This document shows positions 26,295 through 39,200 of a stretch of DNA of 64,000 bases, in pieces (within the stretch, counting starts at the first letter, position 1; each line of letters opens with the position of its first letter). The position numbers were made by a program, and so were the translations under genes. The DNA comes from Tigriopus japonicus (Eukaryota > Arthropoda > Copepoda > Harpacticoida > Harpacticidae): the NCBI GenBank assembly GCA_010645155.1, contig JAAGOF010000243.1:749942-813941 (forward strand), read 5' to 3'. The notes under the pieces are model-generated. The model was not told the origin of the DNA. It ran no database searches and saw only the letters and a program-made list of their open reading frames with translations.

Positions 26295-29200
26295 TTGAGC
26301 CGAAACGCACGGCTATAAAATCGTAGGAGGGTAAGGTTTGACCGGAATGACGGTGATGAAGATCAATCGATCGATGGGATCCACTAAAAACGTGAACCGC
26401 CGGATCCAGAAATCAAACGCAAACTGAACAAATTTGTTGTTGTTGTTGTCCGAAGGAAAATCCAAACAAGACGGGGAAACGCAGTGCCACCGGAAAAACT
26501 AGTACGAAAAGCGCAAAAAAACTGACAATAGCGAGATTGTTTATCAAATCAATTGAAAGTTGAGCAACAAAATGGACCTCAAGTGATCCTGTAACGGCAT
26601 TTTAGGCAGAATTAGACAATTGTTTACATACCGTTAATCATTAACCAACACTTTATGGGTTGTCCAGATCTGCTAAGAGTATTTCATTGGTAGACCACCA
26701 ATTGTCTACATGTTTTACGAGTACTTTTTGTCCTTTACAGGCAATCTCATTCCTTATCGCGGTATAAACAAATCCACAACCAAACAAATTTTTAAAAATT
26801 CAAAAAATAATTCGAAATGTGTGTTTTCGACAAAAATGGGGCAACAAACGATCAAAGTTTTGTTAAGGTTTCCACAGAGAGGACTAACTCACAATTTAGG
26901 TTGTTGAAATATTTTGTAATGGCAAATGTTGCTATAAAAATAAAAAGGTCTCGTAATGGGTTAGTAAATGTCACGTTCCTTACGAGGTCTCGCGATTTTA
27001 CCTAGAGTCTTTCCAGACAATATCCTTTTTTCTTTTTGTTCTTCCCGTTTCTTTTCGGTTGTTCAGTTGAGACAAAAGAAAAAAGAAGTTTCTGAAAAAA
27101 GGAATATGTTGCTGATTTTCTTAGACGGTTTTGGATAAATAATTTTGAATCAAAATAAAGTGAGAGGTTATGTCTTGTGTTGAGCAACCTGGGACTTTTA
27201 TGTAGGTTTCACATAAGCTGTGATGATATTTCAAAAACGAATCTTTGCAGGGGAAATTCAAAACTCGACTTTGCATATTTAGTGGGTTTACCAACAATGG
27301 GAAGGGATAAAAATGGAAACACTAACGGAGAATCGAACACTTTTGATGAAAGGGTGACTGAAAATCATCTATTTTAGTTAAGATCATTCGACATAGAGGA
27401 GAAATCATATTGATGATGAAAAAACACATTGAAAGCATTTTCCGTACGTTTTAAGAATAGTGTTTGCGAAAGGAAGAACACAAAATAGACAAATCTTGAT
27501 TTGAATACGAACTCTATTAAACTCCGAGGTAACCTTGTAAGTATGAAAAACTATCGCGAGAGGGCTTAACATATTTGGCGGGCTTTTTCAAATTTGGACC
27601 AATTTCTTTTTTAATCTAAAACACTTAAGTTGAGAAAATATGTAACGACGATAATCACGCTTATGCCATTCTAACAGAGCTTTTTATGCCTTTCATGCAA
27701 ACTCTTGTTCAAAAAAGTAGAAAAGCAAAAAAAAAAAAATGCTGACATCAGCATTATTTTCAGTAATTTAGCACATTGCCAAGATTAGCTTCATCCCCAC
27801 CTCGTTTTACAGTCCACCAGCCATCAATACAGGTAAAACAGCAACGAATTATCATAAAATCATTGAAAGCTTTCAAATTGGCGTCCCTGTTTGATCAAAT
27901 TCTTAAACTTGATAAGGACAACAGATTGCGTGACATTAGCTATGAGTCGAGTCTCGAACAGATCGAGTCCGGAAGCTCATTTTTTAAGCACCAATTTGAT
28001 TACAAAGTTTATGATTAGAAATTGCTTCCCTGAGCACAGATGTAAAATAATACTTTTTTTAGTTTTGCAAAAATTAGTTATGTCGAGCCCAAAGTTATTT
28101 GCATGTTGCCCATACCAAGGCGTCCATCAAAATCTTCAAGTCGTTTCACATGGCAATAACATTGTGCAAGAACTCAAAGGAGTCTCTTTAAATTTGCATG
28201 TAAGGGTCAATGAATATAGTTTTGGCAAAAATTTCATTATTTTTTTAACAACAACCAAAGGTTAATCTGTAAAATACAAAATTATGTTAACACTCGTCGC
28301 TCCCCATGATCATTTGCAACAGGAACCTATGTTTTTCATCTTGAACTTCAAGCTCCATTTCAAAAAACCGAAGCTATCACTACAGGAGCTTGAATGTCAA
28401 AATTTAATTTCGATTTCGCCGAGTTGGACAGAACTCAGGTAATTCAAAGGCGTTTTTCTTTCAGAATGTCCCACCATCAGCGCCATCATATGTCTCGTCA
28501 GCACTTCCGTGAATACCCTTTTATAACGACCCACGATTGTCCCCCTGCTGCCGATCTTCATTCGACCATTCGAGCCGCTCTCGATACGCCCAATTATCTC
28601 GGAGATCGACTCAAAGACACTCCTGCGAAAATCTTTAGGCATACTCTCTTTACCTTAAACTTTTTAATTGAATCAATTAATGACAATTAATGGCTGGGTT
28701 TTTCTCATTTGTCGCATTATCTCGTTAAGACCAATGCAATGTATCATTTTCAAGTTTGTTTTTAAAGAATAACTTTGAGTTCGGTTCTCACGATCTTCGT
28801 TTTGTCCATGTACCGCGGGATACTTATTCAGCTCGGTTTGAAAATCTAATAAGAAAGCCAACAAATTTAGCTCAGCTTTCGTCTTATTTCAAAAGGCACA
28901 TTGTTTTGATGCATATTTCCTTTCATTGCCTTCAGTTCTTTCAGAAGCCCTTAAGAACATGAACGAAACATCCATTGTCATATATCCAGGATTTTGTGCA
29001 TTGTTTAGTGGATTAAGTGTCAAATTATTTCGCCACATTCAGATACCAGGGACGAAAACTTTCTCTCAAAAGCAATATCAAGAAAAATTATCATATTTAA
29101 GTTCACATCGTTTGTCGATCTATTGTCGCAAAAGTTCGCCTGGATTTTTCTTGACCAACAGGCTTGCCAAAGTGACAGCATCATTACCAGTTCGTTCAAA

Positions 29201-29455
29201 AATGCGTCAAACCCATTCAATCTAAATCTAGCCCATCATTTTCAACTCCATCGTCACAATCTTATCTCAGAACTCCAGCAAAATCAACCTAGATTTTCCC
29301 CGAACTTGGCTGCCAAACAAACAATAACACGGCAACCCTGATCGAGAGCTCTTTCTGTACTTTCTAATTCGTAAACAACAACCTCAAATTCAGTCTTGGA
29401 TGCAACAATTTTTCGCGAATCTCATCAACCTCGAGGGTGAATCCGTGACTCCAGC
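26295..29455. other. Intergenic between SmB and the CGGBP1-like gene
   Basis: The first 200 bases probably hold the SmB first exon and promoter. The rest is AT-rich, with open frames (for example 28394-28690) that have no family resemblance. Nothing else supportable is seen. Confidence 0.45.
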
Positions 29456-30616
29456 ATGCCCAAAGTGACCAATCCGGATCAACTCATCAACGATTTCGGT
29501 GGCCCAAGAGTGTGGATGTATGATCCCGCCGAGAAGAAGGTTCATTGCATTTTCTGCGACACAAGTTGCCCGGCGAATCGTCGATCTTGCGTGATTTCTC
29601 ACGTTGAGAGCAAGAAACATCAGGCTCAGCTCGTGATTCACGGCATTCCCGACATTCGAGGCGTTAAATTAGAGTACGATGAAGAGGATGAGACCACCAT
29701 CGATGTGGTAGAAGACCGATTGGAGGCCCCTTTGCTTTTCCGAGGTGAACCGCCGATAGAGCCGGAAGTCGGCGAAATCCCGTTTGCTGAAGATCTTTGT
29801 CGATTGCTTAGAACCTGGAATGTTCCTTTGAATAAGGTGGAGGAACCGGATTTTGTACGATTTCTGGAGAAATATGCCGGTGCTGAAGTGCCCAATCGGC
29901 TTATGTTAGCCAAAATCATGGAGGAACAAGGGACCGAGAAGGAAATTAGGTTACAAAGATCCAGGTAATAACAATAATTAGGAAGTGAAAGTTTAAAGTA
30001 AAGAGGGTGTGTCAGATGCCAGAAAACGGGCAAGACTTATCGATTTTGGGATCACTTTGTGAAGCACTCCCAAGAGTTGGCTCCCATGTATGGACCTAAA
30101 ACGGAGTTCAATCAGTACTTGTCTCCGCATGATGGATGGTTGTTCCATCATAAGGATAACTTGGACTTGCATCATCGCATCTTGAAGTTTGAGCACGGAC
30201 AAGCCCGAGATCTTGAAACTCGATCAAGGTTGAATGAAGGCCCAGGACCTTATCTGCCCAATAGTCCTTTGGAATTCTTGGCCAAGCGAGAAAAGATGAA
30301 GATGTTCAAAGAAAAAGTGTCCCAAGAACTCGCTATCGAAGAGGATCGTCACGAACGATTTGTGCGGAAGAATCTCGAGACCAATGGCAAACCACGTCCC
30401 TATTTCCCTCCTTATGACTTTTTGGGTCAAGAAGACACGCCTCAAGTTAGATCCCGGCCCAAACATCGGGGCTGGACTCACGGAGATGATTCGGAATCGT
30501 GGTTTTTGGAGGCTAAAACCCGTGGACCTCACGATGACTACATGGATTTTTACGAAAACCGCATGAATTCACAACTTCGAACTCCTCGAGCTGGAAACAT
30601 GGCCCTGGCTTATTGA
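29456..30616 (+). CDS. CGGBP1-like zinc-finger protein with a long extra C-terminal domain
   Basis: Two exons, 29456-29964 and 30016-30616 (GTAATA donor, TGTCAG acceptor, phase 2), give 369 residues. The N-terminal part resembles CGG triplet-repeat-binding protein 1: a Gly-Gly lead, then a BED-like zinc finger with C31, C34, H49 and H55 (HCIFCDTSC ... SHVESKKH), followed by a helical segment at about 118-160 (FAEDLCRLLRTWNVPLNKVE) that aligns with the CGGBP1 C-terminal helices. CGGBP1 itself is about 167 residues, so residues 170-369 are an addition. That part is rich in His, Arg, Glu and Trp and I do not recognise it. A 51-base intron separates the two halves. A DNA-binding role is likely; the target is unknown. 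NUDT14-like begins 109 bases after the stop. Confidence 0.75.
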
Positions 30617-30708
30617 TTTCTATTGTTCAGTAGTCCCAGTAGTATCAGTAGTGATTTTTTTTGCATATAGTCTTTGATGTAAAGCAAGCTAAATCGGGTT
30701 GGGTTTGT

Positions 30709-30721
30709 GACGTTGTTTCAG
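30709..30721 (+). promoter_or_regulatory. Splice-acceptor-like site just upstream of the NUDT14-like ATG
   Basis: GACGTTGTTTCAG followed by AGCAATGG places a consensus 3' splice site four bases before the start codon. No donor or AATAAA is seen between the preceding stop (30616) and this site, so it could be a trans-splicing acceptor or the end of an intron from an unseen leader exon. Confidence 0.45.
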
Positions 30722-30725
30722 AGCA

Positions 30726-31774
30726 ATGGAGAATATCACAGAGATGAAAGTGGCGCCCCTGACCGAATCCAGATTCGTTAAACCTCTCCGGCTTCATTAC
30801 AAACAAGATGACATCCCCAAAGTCTGGGATATTATTCAATGTCATGCGAGCGTTGCCGTGGTTCTCTTCAATATAACCAACCAGTCATTGGTTTTTGTGC
30901 GCCAATTTCGTCCTCCCGTGTATTTCTCGGCCCTTCGACGAGCTCAAGGTCAAATCGAGCCCGGAGCGGACATCAATCTCTGCGCTGCCAATCCCAAAAA
31001 GGGCATTACTTTAGAATTATGTGCCGGAATAGTCGATAAAAATAAGGTGAGTATTGTTGGTAAAATTGACGTTAGAATGATGTGAAAAGAAACTTTTGTC
31101 ATTCGACAAGGTTAGTAGTTTAAGAAAACAATCATCCCTCGCTTTACTCATCAGCTTCAAAATCATGTCTTCTCATTTCCCTTGCCAAACTTCGTTTCTT
31201 GTTGATAATACCCATAAGCTCAGCTTAGGATGTGTGTGTGTGTGAACAAACCAGTCAAATTGTGTTGGAGCGTCGATGTTAGCTTCCTTTATGCGTCATT
31301 GAAAAGGCCAAACATCCTTTGACCGTTCGTTTGTTAAGAATAAGTCATTTATCATAGCATTTACTTAAGAGCAGGATTTGCACTCGATATCACTTAAGGT
31401 GTTATTAGTTTGACTCAAAAGGTTGTTCATTTATGGGAAACCCTCTTTTTTAGAGTCTGGCTGAAATTGCTCAAGGAGAAATCCTAGAAGAATGTGGATA
31501 CGAAGTGCCCATCGGAAACATTCAACAAATTCAAACTTTCCCATCCTCTGTTGGAGTTGGAGGCGAAAGTGCCACCTTGTTCTATGCTGAAACCACTTCA
31601 GACATGAAGAAAGGCAAAGGTGGGGGCGTGGTCGAGGAGGGCGAGCTCATTGAAGTAGTGGAAATGAGTCTAACTGAGACGAAGGCCTTGATGAATCAAC
31701 CTGAAGTGAATATGCCTCCTATGGCATTGTATGGATTGAGTTGGTTTTTCATGAATAAAATGAGGCTCTTTTAA
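30726..31774 (+). CDS. NUDT14: NUDT14-like UDP-sugar diphosphatase (Nudix)
   Basis: The family hydrolyses UDP-glucose and ADP-ribose to sugar phosphate plus nucleotide monophosphate in the cytosol. Two exons, 30726-31046 and 31454-31774 (phase 0), give 213 residues, close to human NUDT14 (222). Family motifs seen: LRLHYKQD near the start, VFVRQFRPPVYF, LELCAGIVDKNKSLAEIAQG then EILEECGYEV (Nudix box), and VEEGELIEV plus GLSWFF near the end. The Nudix box keeps the EEXG acids (E119, E120, G122) but the usual Arg before the first catalytic Glu is Gly115, which may weaken catalysis. The intron is 407 bases. A (GT)n run lies in it near 31229-31244. AATAAA at 32094-32099 would give a 320-base 3' untranslated region. 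Confidence 0.9.
31047..31453 (+). other. Intron of the NUDT14-like gene
   Basis: GTGAGT donor and TTTTTTAG acceptor, phase 0, with a (GT)n microsatellite near 31229-31244; nothing else seen. Confidence 0.75.
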
Positions 31775-34327
31775 AAGCAGATTGTTCACAGTCAGTATAG
31801 ATCCATTTATTACATTCAGTGTATATGTATGTGTGTATGTATTTTTTGCATTATTCTGTCCTCTAGCTCTCGTTTGAAGGGCTAGGCTATCTGGTTGGTT
31901 GTGTTGTTTTTTTGATTATACAATTCTCACATTCCTGGGAACCCAGTGATACCTAATTAATTCTCTTCAGAGAGATCACGGCGATTCTCTGGTCTCGTCT
32001 ACACAGTACTACTCCAGTGCATTATGTTCATCGGCAATCATCATTACAGTTGAAATAGTATTATATATACTAATAACGACGACTAACGGAATTAATAAAC
32101 AGCCATTGAAGAACTGGATTAGAGGAACACAGCACAACTTGAATCAATTTCGTCTACAAGACACTCTGGCCCTTAGCAGAAGTAGTATCAGTAGTAGAAC
32201 GCAAACAATAATTGGGTTGGGTGGGAGGGGCGTTAGTGGGCGTGGTGGTGGTGGTGGTCTTGCATTTATGCTGCCCAAAAGGGCCGGCTTTTCTGATATG
32301 ACTTGGTGGGGTGAAGTACAAACGGATTAGAGGGAATGATGGATGATGTTCACCATCCTGGAAGACATTGGACTTTCAGTAAATCAAGTGGGGGAAGTTC
32401 TAGTCTCAATGGTTAAAACACTTGGAAGAAATGGGGAAGTGGGGGCAAGAATGGGTTCTTCTCCCGGAGAAACTGGGATGGAAGGAAAGTTGGGAAGGTC
32501 GTGGCACAGTTTTAGAAATTTCTGTCAAAAATATGGCACATTGAAGACATGTTTCTTCATCATCATCTGTCGCCTCGATTTGTACTAACGCTTCTCTTTT
32601 TTTTTTGTTCCGGGGATTCTTTTTTTACTGTCTTGATAAACTTACGACGATTATTATTGGATATAACAGTAAATTGTAGAAACACTGACGTCTGCAACTC
32701 GGGCGTTAATCATCATTCCAATGAACATTCAGGTACGAAATATGGATAGATAGACAGACATAGACATATAGAGAAAGAGAGACAGACAGAGACATGTATG
32801 GCACAATCTACACGCACACGCATCTAGTATTGTATAGTATGTAGTATATAGTTCTAGTCGTTTCCAAAGTATGTCAGAGCAATTCTTGAGGATTGTTACG
32901 TGTCATCACATCAACATTTTTAGGTTTGATTGATCAAAGTTGCCGGGAGCTTGGGATCAACAATGGAACCATGGAATTTTTGTCCAAAGTGGATGATAAG
33001 CGGTGTTTTAATGTGTGTTTGAGTGTGAAAATAAAGGGAAAGTAAAATTCTTGCTAATACAATGACGGAATGCTTGGAAAATTTCGGATCCGATTTGACC
33101 AATTCAAGATTGAATGCTTTTGTTACAAGTGCGTTTCACTTTGAAAAATAAATAAGTGCAAGGGAAGCAAAAAGACAGAAGAGAGATTGGGATTACTTGT
33201 TGACGATGATCAGGAGCAGCAGGGAGAAGGGTGGTGGTATACTAATATATAAACATGATCCCATCGAGGTTGTCGTTACTATACACAAAATGTTCTGTTT
33301 CACTAAATTAAGTACAAAAATCGACAGCACATTCAGATTCTGGAGGCTCTTGGTTGGGCTACACTAGGCGTGGGGACTTTCCCATGAAAGGATCTCCACT
33401 CTACAACACTTTTTGATATTGAGCAAAATATCACATTGGCTAGCCTTCTACAAACGATTCTGGTTCTTCTTCTTCCATAACAAAACGGTTATATAATGAT
33501 TTTTCATGATCCATGTTCCACAAGTATCATCATTATCATGATGGTGAAGCAAGGTTGGAAGGGATGTTTCTGGGGCGGGTTTCATGTGGGATAAGATTGG
33601 GATGATTTCTTCATGGAGATGATTGCATTGACGGTTATTTGCGGATGGGTTTGAATTTCGGATATGTCGTTTGGTAGCCACCCTCCTCTAGTTGTTCGTT
33701 GGTTGGTTGATACCCACAGTACTGTTCGTGCATGTGGGACGAATTCAGAGGGATCTTTTAGCTCTTCGATTTGCTTCTTTCTTTGCGTGTGTAATTGTTT
33801 CTGTGTATTTGGGGCGGGTGAAAGCCTGCTTTGTTCGAAAGAAGAAATTTGGCGGGAGAGCCTTTTGATGGATAGAGCTTCAAATGGTGGTGGTGGTGGT
33901 GTTGTTGGAGGAGGGGTGGTTTTTCTTGGCACATATGATTGAATTTGCTTTTTTTGCTGCTTCTTGCATTCAGTACGCTGACAATTAGTAGGATTGATTT
34001 GTTCTTCTTGTTTCATCATTTTTTCCATCAAAGACCGGAGGAGTCGTTCAAACAGGTTCGTTTGGGTTTACTCTTCATTTTTTTGACTCGTGTAAAGGGT
34101 CAGCTCTCTTGTGAGAGGACTCTCGAGGAGGAAGCATTGGGAGTTGCATTGAATTTCACGATTTGGCACATACTCCACTCAATATCTATTGCACTACTAC
34201 CAAGTTAACAGTCATTGATAATGCCGTTGGGAGCGAGGGTGAGGAGATACACATTTCTTGGACAGACACATGGATTTGTAGATCGGGGATTGGGTTGTGT
34301 TTGCTTGTGAGGATTCTTCGTCTTGTA
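31775..34327. other. 3' untranslated region between convergent NUDT14-like and BTB-ZF genes
   Basis: AATAAA at 32094-32099 can end the NUDT14-like transcript. The rest is probably the long 3' untranslated region of the minus-strand BTB gene. It contains microsatellites (GTAT near 31822-31844, GATA/GACA near 32743-32800) and low-complexity GGT runs near 32240 and 33885. A 149-codon minus frame at 33582-34031 is Pro/Gln/Lys low-complexity and not convincing. Confidence 0.4.
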
Positions 34328-36232
34328 TTATTTCTTGAGAGGAGCTCCATGATGGGTGACGTGATGTCGCCTCAAGTACCACTTATTCTTGACTTTCTTC
34401 TGACAAATCTCGCAATGGAGCTCCCGACCCACAGTGTGCATATTTAGAATATGCTGAAAGATAACAAATTCAGTTCATTATTTGTCCTAACTAACCACGC
34501 AAATATTCCTCAGTTGTGTCAAGAACTAGAACGATTTTTATGCTAGCATTGGGGAACTTTCTCAAGCCTGTATGTTCATACTTGGGCTCAAGGATACAGC
34601 TTCTTTGTTCCATTTTGAAGTGAACTCAAAACAACGCTTCCATAGATAAAAAGAGCTAACTAAAACTGTTGTGTGGTGCAAAACAACCCCTCTATTCAAA
34701 CTAGTTATCCCTTATTTGGCCCTTCTAGAGACATAGAGTACAAGAAGGAAAGCGCCCTCTCTTACCTGCTTCAGGTTGAATTTGTTCGAAAACATCCTCT
34801 GACAATATTGACACAATCGGGGCTGTCTGCTTTTCCACGATGGTCCAAGAAGCGCGGCCATTTGTTCCGGAGTGGTGGATGCCGTAACTGGCAATGGCCG
34901 CGAATCCTCACCATCCTTGAAGTTCATTTGTGTGGGAGGTAGACTTCCTTCCTCTGACGTAATGGGGCTGCCGGTTTCCGAGACGGAGGATTTTCCCGCC
35001 GGACTTGTTGCACTGGGTGGAGGTGGAACCCCGTCAGAGATGAACCCTTGTGAAGACATGTCCAAGGCGAGTGGCGACGTGGGTAGGGTGATCTTGGGCC
35101 CAGTGGATGAGCTTTCTTGGTCCTCTTCGTTCTTGCAGCGGAAGCTGTTGTTTGGGTGCGGAATGTTCAATAGCTCTGCCCGAGCTACGAACTTGGAAGA
35201 GGCCTCCGAGATGGGCGGTGGAGGTGGAGACTTCATGGACAGGTTCATGGCCATGTTGTCATTGTTCATGGGGTTGTTCTCGTCATTGGGTGGGGTGGGA
35301 AACGTATCCATGGTCCCAAGAACGGTCGGAATGAGTGTGCTGGCCAGTACCTCCACTTTGGGGATTTTGAAATTGGACCCGGAATTTAATTCCAATCGCC
35401 GTGGTACGGTCTTTCTGCGTTTGCTGATGGATCCGACTTCTGACGCTGACGATGTACTGGCCACATGGGCGGTGGACGGTTTCGTGGCCAGACCAGTGGC
35501 TGCAGCTGCCAATAGGGACAAGTCGCTCAAGTGATGACTTGGGATGGTGGGAGCAGTTTCAACCGTGCTAACTTTATCCACCGACAGCGGGTTGGAAAGG
35601 ACGCCAATCCCACCAAACACTTGGTGAGCGTCCTCCAGACCTTTCACCTCAAGGCTCGTGGCGGCAGCAAAGAAGGCTGACAACATGTTTTCCGCTACCG
35701 ACACCTCTCCCCTATACATGTAAGTAAGTAGGGCATCCAATGTCTCGCCTTGAACATCGTTCAAAATCACCACGGGATGTTGTCCCATGGTGTCTCGGAG
35801 GATCCGACGAAAGTACGGACTACATGAGGCCAAGATGAGTTTGTGCGCTTGTCGCGAGAAGCCCAGCTCACAAGCCAAGGTCATGTCAGCAAAGTCACGG
35901 TCGCTCTCAATGGCCTCCAGGCACAAGGTCATGTTACTCTGAAAGCCTTTCCACCTGATACAATAGGCCTCTTTGCTGCCGCTCATCAGGCTACTCCCAT
36001 GGTTGCCGTTGCCATCATGAAGAATGGTCGGAATATACGGGGAAGAGGCTGGATGAGGATGTGAGCTGCCAAGGTTCTCCATGGTATTGGTGCTCAAGAA
36101 AGGGTGAAGGGGAAGAAGTTTGGCACTGTTCACAGTATTTGTTGTAGTAGTCAATTGGATTGTGGGTGTGTGGTTCATTTTCGAGTGATGGGACTCGGGT
36201 TTATCTTCCACCATGTCCATGATGGCGGTCAT
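34328..36232 (-). CDS. BTB/POZ zinc-finger transcription factor (Broad/Tramtrack type)
   Basis: Two coding exons, 36232-34766 and 34453-34328 (GTAAGA donor, TTTCAG acceptor, phase 0), give 530 residues. The BTB domain is at about 88-205 and has the arthropod BBK-type look (CIRWKGFQSNM, FADMTLACELG, HKLILASCSPYFRRIL, LDALLTYMYRGEVSV), used for dimerisation and co-regulator binding. A long Ser/Pro-rich linker follows. Two C2H2 fingers end the protein: finger 1 (CQYCQRMF...H....H) is split by the intron at residue 489 and finger 2 is CEICQKKV...H....H. Two terminal fingers is the pattern of lola, broad and tramtrack isoforms, so other 3' exons may be spliced in. A nuclear DNA-binding regulator is likely; the exact orthologue is unclear. 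Confidence 0.92.
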
Positions 36233-39200
36233 TGAGGGGATGGAAGAGAAGTGCGGGGTTGCGGAGAGGCCAAGTCAGAAGCGGGATGAGGAGTAGTAGG
36301 AATGTCTCGTCACTGTAAGTTGGTTTCTGCCTCACTTCTTTGCAGCTGAAAAAAAGCCAAGAATGGGACACTTCAGATATATCTGTAACAACCAGGACTA
36401 TCACTGACTGCTTCTCAGTCACAGTTTTGTGCCGCCCTTTTCCCTGATCATAGCTGGATAATACATAATGATCTGTAACTACCTCCTCGTTGTCACGGAG
36501 GCCAAACTAACACTATCATGTTTATGGGAAGGTGGAAAGAAATGCCATGAAAATCCGTTGCCAGACAAAGAAACTTGGCCACTTTTGGGTCTTGGCAGTG
36601 CATTCAACTTGGCGACTGATTACATTGAGCAACTCATGATATGATGACGACTACGTTGGACGCTTCGGCGACGACCCAGAAGCTCTCGGCATGCATGCAT
36701 TCAAGAGCACTTATTGCGTAGTTCCGAGTTCATCTCTAGACTGTCAAAGTGCTTGAATCCAACCGAACTCTACGGAGAAAGAAATTTCATAAACAACTGG
36801 GGCAAATCTCTGATATCGGAGGCAGCAGTATCATGACCAAGTCTCGAGAAGTGGATGGCTACTATGCAAAATTCTTTCATTATCTCTACCCACACCTCAA
36901 GTCATGACGGCCAGGCAGCCAGTAGGCCAGCCAGTCGGTCGATCGATCCGTCAGTCAGTCAAACATCCTACACATTGATCTATTTAGACTTCAGAATCCC
37001 AAGTATCTTTTTTATGACAAGCTGACATCTAAAGCGAACATATCACAATGCAATTGCATTTCTCTCTTAAAAAATCATCTATTCAAAGCAACACAAGACA
37101 CGGGGATGCGTGCGAATCAAAAGGCTGTATTTAAGCTGGCGATTATCCCCCTTTGCGCCGATGATCATGACATAAAAATACTCGGATGCCCCGCTAAGTA
37201 CGTATGTTCTTGAAGCTGGGTGAAACTCGTTTCTTTCCTTTCATTCTCAAAAGTGCGTCATTCAAACAGGAAATATTTCCCAACGTTACGGCGCATTTGG
37301 ACATCCAGACTTGCATGCTCCGTAACTGCTATACACAAACATCATCATGAAGTTGCGCATCTCTTTGTGACCATTGGGTTCGCGTTTGAAAGCTTCAAGC
37401 GAAGTTCAATCGTTCATTTTGGGGTGGTAAGTGGGGTTGTCACTAGTGGTCAATAAATGGGTAGACGACGCTGTTGCTTCATTCAACATCGACACTCAAA
37501 ACTAGCCCAAATCCATGGAATGCCTGCCTGCTTCCATTAGCATAAGCAGAGCGGCAAAGAGTCGCTTTCAAGGACGTCTCCTTCTTCTCCGGTCTCTAGT
37601 GTTACCGTGTGTGTATGTACTCGTGTTAGACCAACTACCACCATCACCTCCACCATCACCTCCTCCTCCTTCTCCAGGAGTACAAGTACGACCACCGCCA
37701 CAACCACCACCACCACCACCACCACCATCATTGCGATGTGCTTCTTGTGTCTTCGTTGTTACCATCATTGGTGTAGCGAACACAGAGAAGCTCTCGCATT
37801 GGCTCAATCTGGAGGAGCCCAGAGGAGAACTTCTGCTACTACTACTACTACTACTGTAACTTCTCCTACTTCAACAGCTAGTACAACTAACTCTGCTGGC
37901 TCAAGAGAGGCAAAAATGCGAGGGAAATCCCGATAGAGAGAGAGATGCAATCTTCTGCTAATGCACATCCACATATTGGTGTTCGAACACCGTGATAAAA
38001 CACTTGACCCCACACATTCACAAAGACCTCACTTCCCATTCCAACACAAGATTAGGCACAGAACACAAACAAAATATTGGTCTCCAAGATTGGATGATGT
38101 CGGTGGTTGTCTTACCTCTCTGCATGTTTTCTTCCCCTGCCTACTGCGTCTACTGAGCAAGTTCGAGTACTTCTCTCTCTTGTTCGATACATCTCAGGGG
38201 TCGATTTTTGTGCTCCTAAGCCGTCAATGCCGCCGCGGCGTCCTGACCCACCGTTCGTGCGTTGCGTGCGTTGCGTGCGGCTTCTCGCTCAATGCTCCTC
38301 CGCAACACAACACACTCGCACAAGACGGTCTCGGACGCACTCCAGTTGTCAGTGTTCTGCATCTGGTGGGCATCGCGCACCTCGTTGAAAGGGCTGTGGG
38401 CGAGCTATTCGGTTGTCCCGGCGACAACCTGCTCGGAGTCGGAGTTGGAGTCGGAGGAGTCGCTGTTGTTGCTCTGGCCACTATTCACTTCCAAATGGGC
38501 AAGCAAATCGCATACCAGTCTTTCTCTCCTATCCCCTGATCCCAAGAGCAACGAGAACAAGACGAGAGAAAGAGAGCGAAAGAGAGTGACATTGTGCCTG
38601 ATGATGATGATGATCGCATGGTGAACTCTGTGTTCCCGCTGGTTCTCGTCTCATCGATCCTCCATCCTCTCGTTGGTGTATGTGTGCGTGGTGGTAGACG
38701 AAAAGAGCGACAACTGGTACCACCACAAAGAGTAGAGATGTAGTGGAGGAACTATGACCCTACTACTCGATGTGGCAAGCAAAGCACGGTTGTCTATGCA
38801 CTCCACTCACACTCTAAGTACTTCTCGACTTCTCTGTCTGACTGCTACTTGTGGAGTCAGTCATAGGGCTTCTCTGTGAGCTCTTGGGAGGATTGACTGA
38901 CAAACGAGGTTCAGGAAAAAGCTGTCATGCTTGGAATACTAAGGCAAATCAATAATAATGCGTAATTCGGAGGCCACGCAGGCCCATTTTCATAACTTGG
39001 ATCCGAAGACTAAGATTTTGATCTAGTTTCCTTTGAAATAGATTCGGTTTGGAAATTCCATATGGTTGCCATATTCTAGGCTTCACTAAAAAATGTGCGC
39101 TGGTTGTGATAAGGCGATAAGGTTGCCAAGCGATTTTCGGTAGATACCATATCATGCAGGTTCATAATAGCTCGGTTGACATCGTGTTCAAGTACAGAAA

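Noticed and set aside
33582..34031. 149-codon minus-strand ORF with Pro and Lys/Gln runs
   Set aside because: Downstream of the BTB gene stop, low-complexity, driven by CCA/CAA repeats; no splice sites found that would join it convincingly.
34872..35534. 220-codon plus-strand ORF
   Set aside because: Lies antisense to the BTB gene coding exon and has no family features.
37515..38540. Several overlapping low-complexity ORFs on both strands
   Set aside because: Explained by CCA, CCT and ACT microsatellites in the BTB 5' region.
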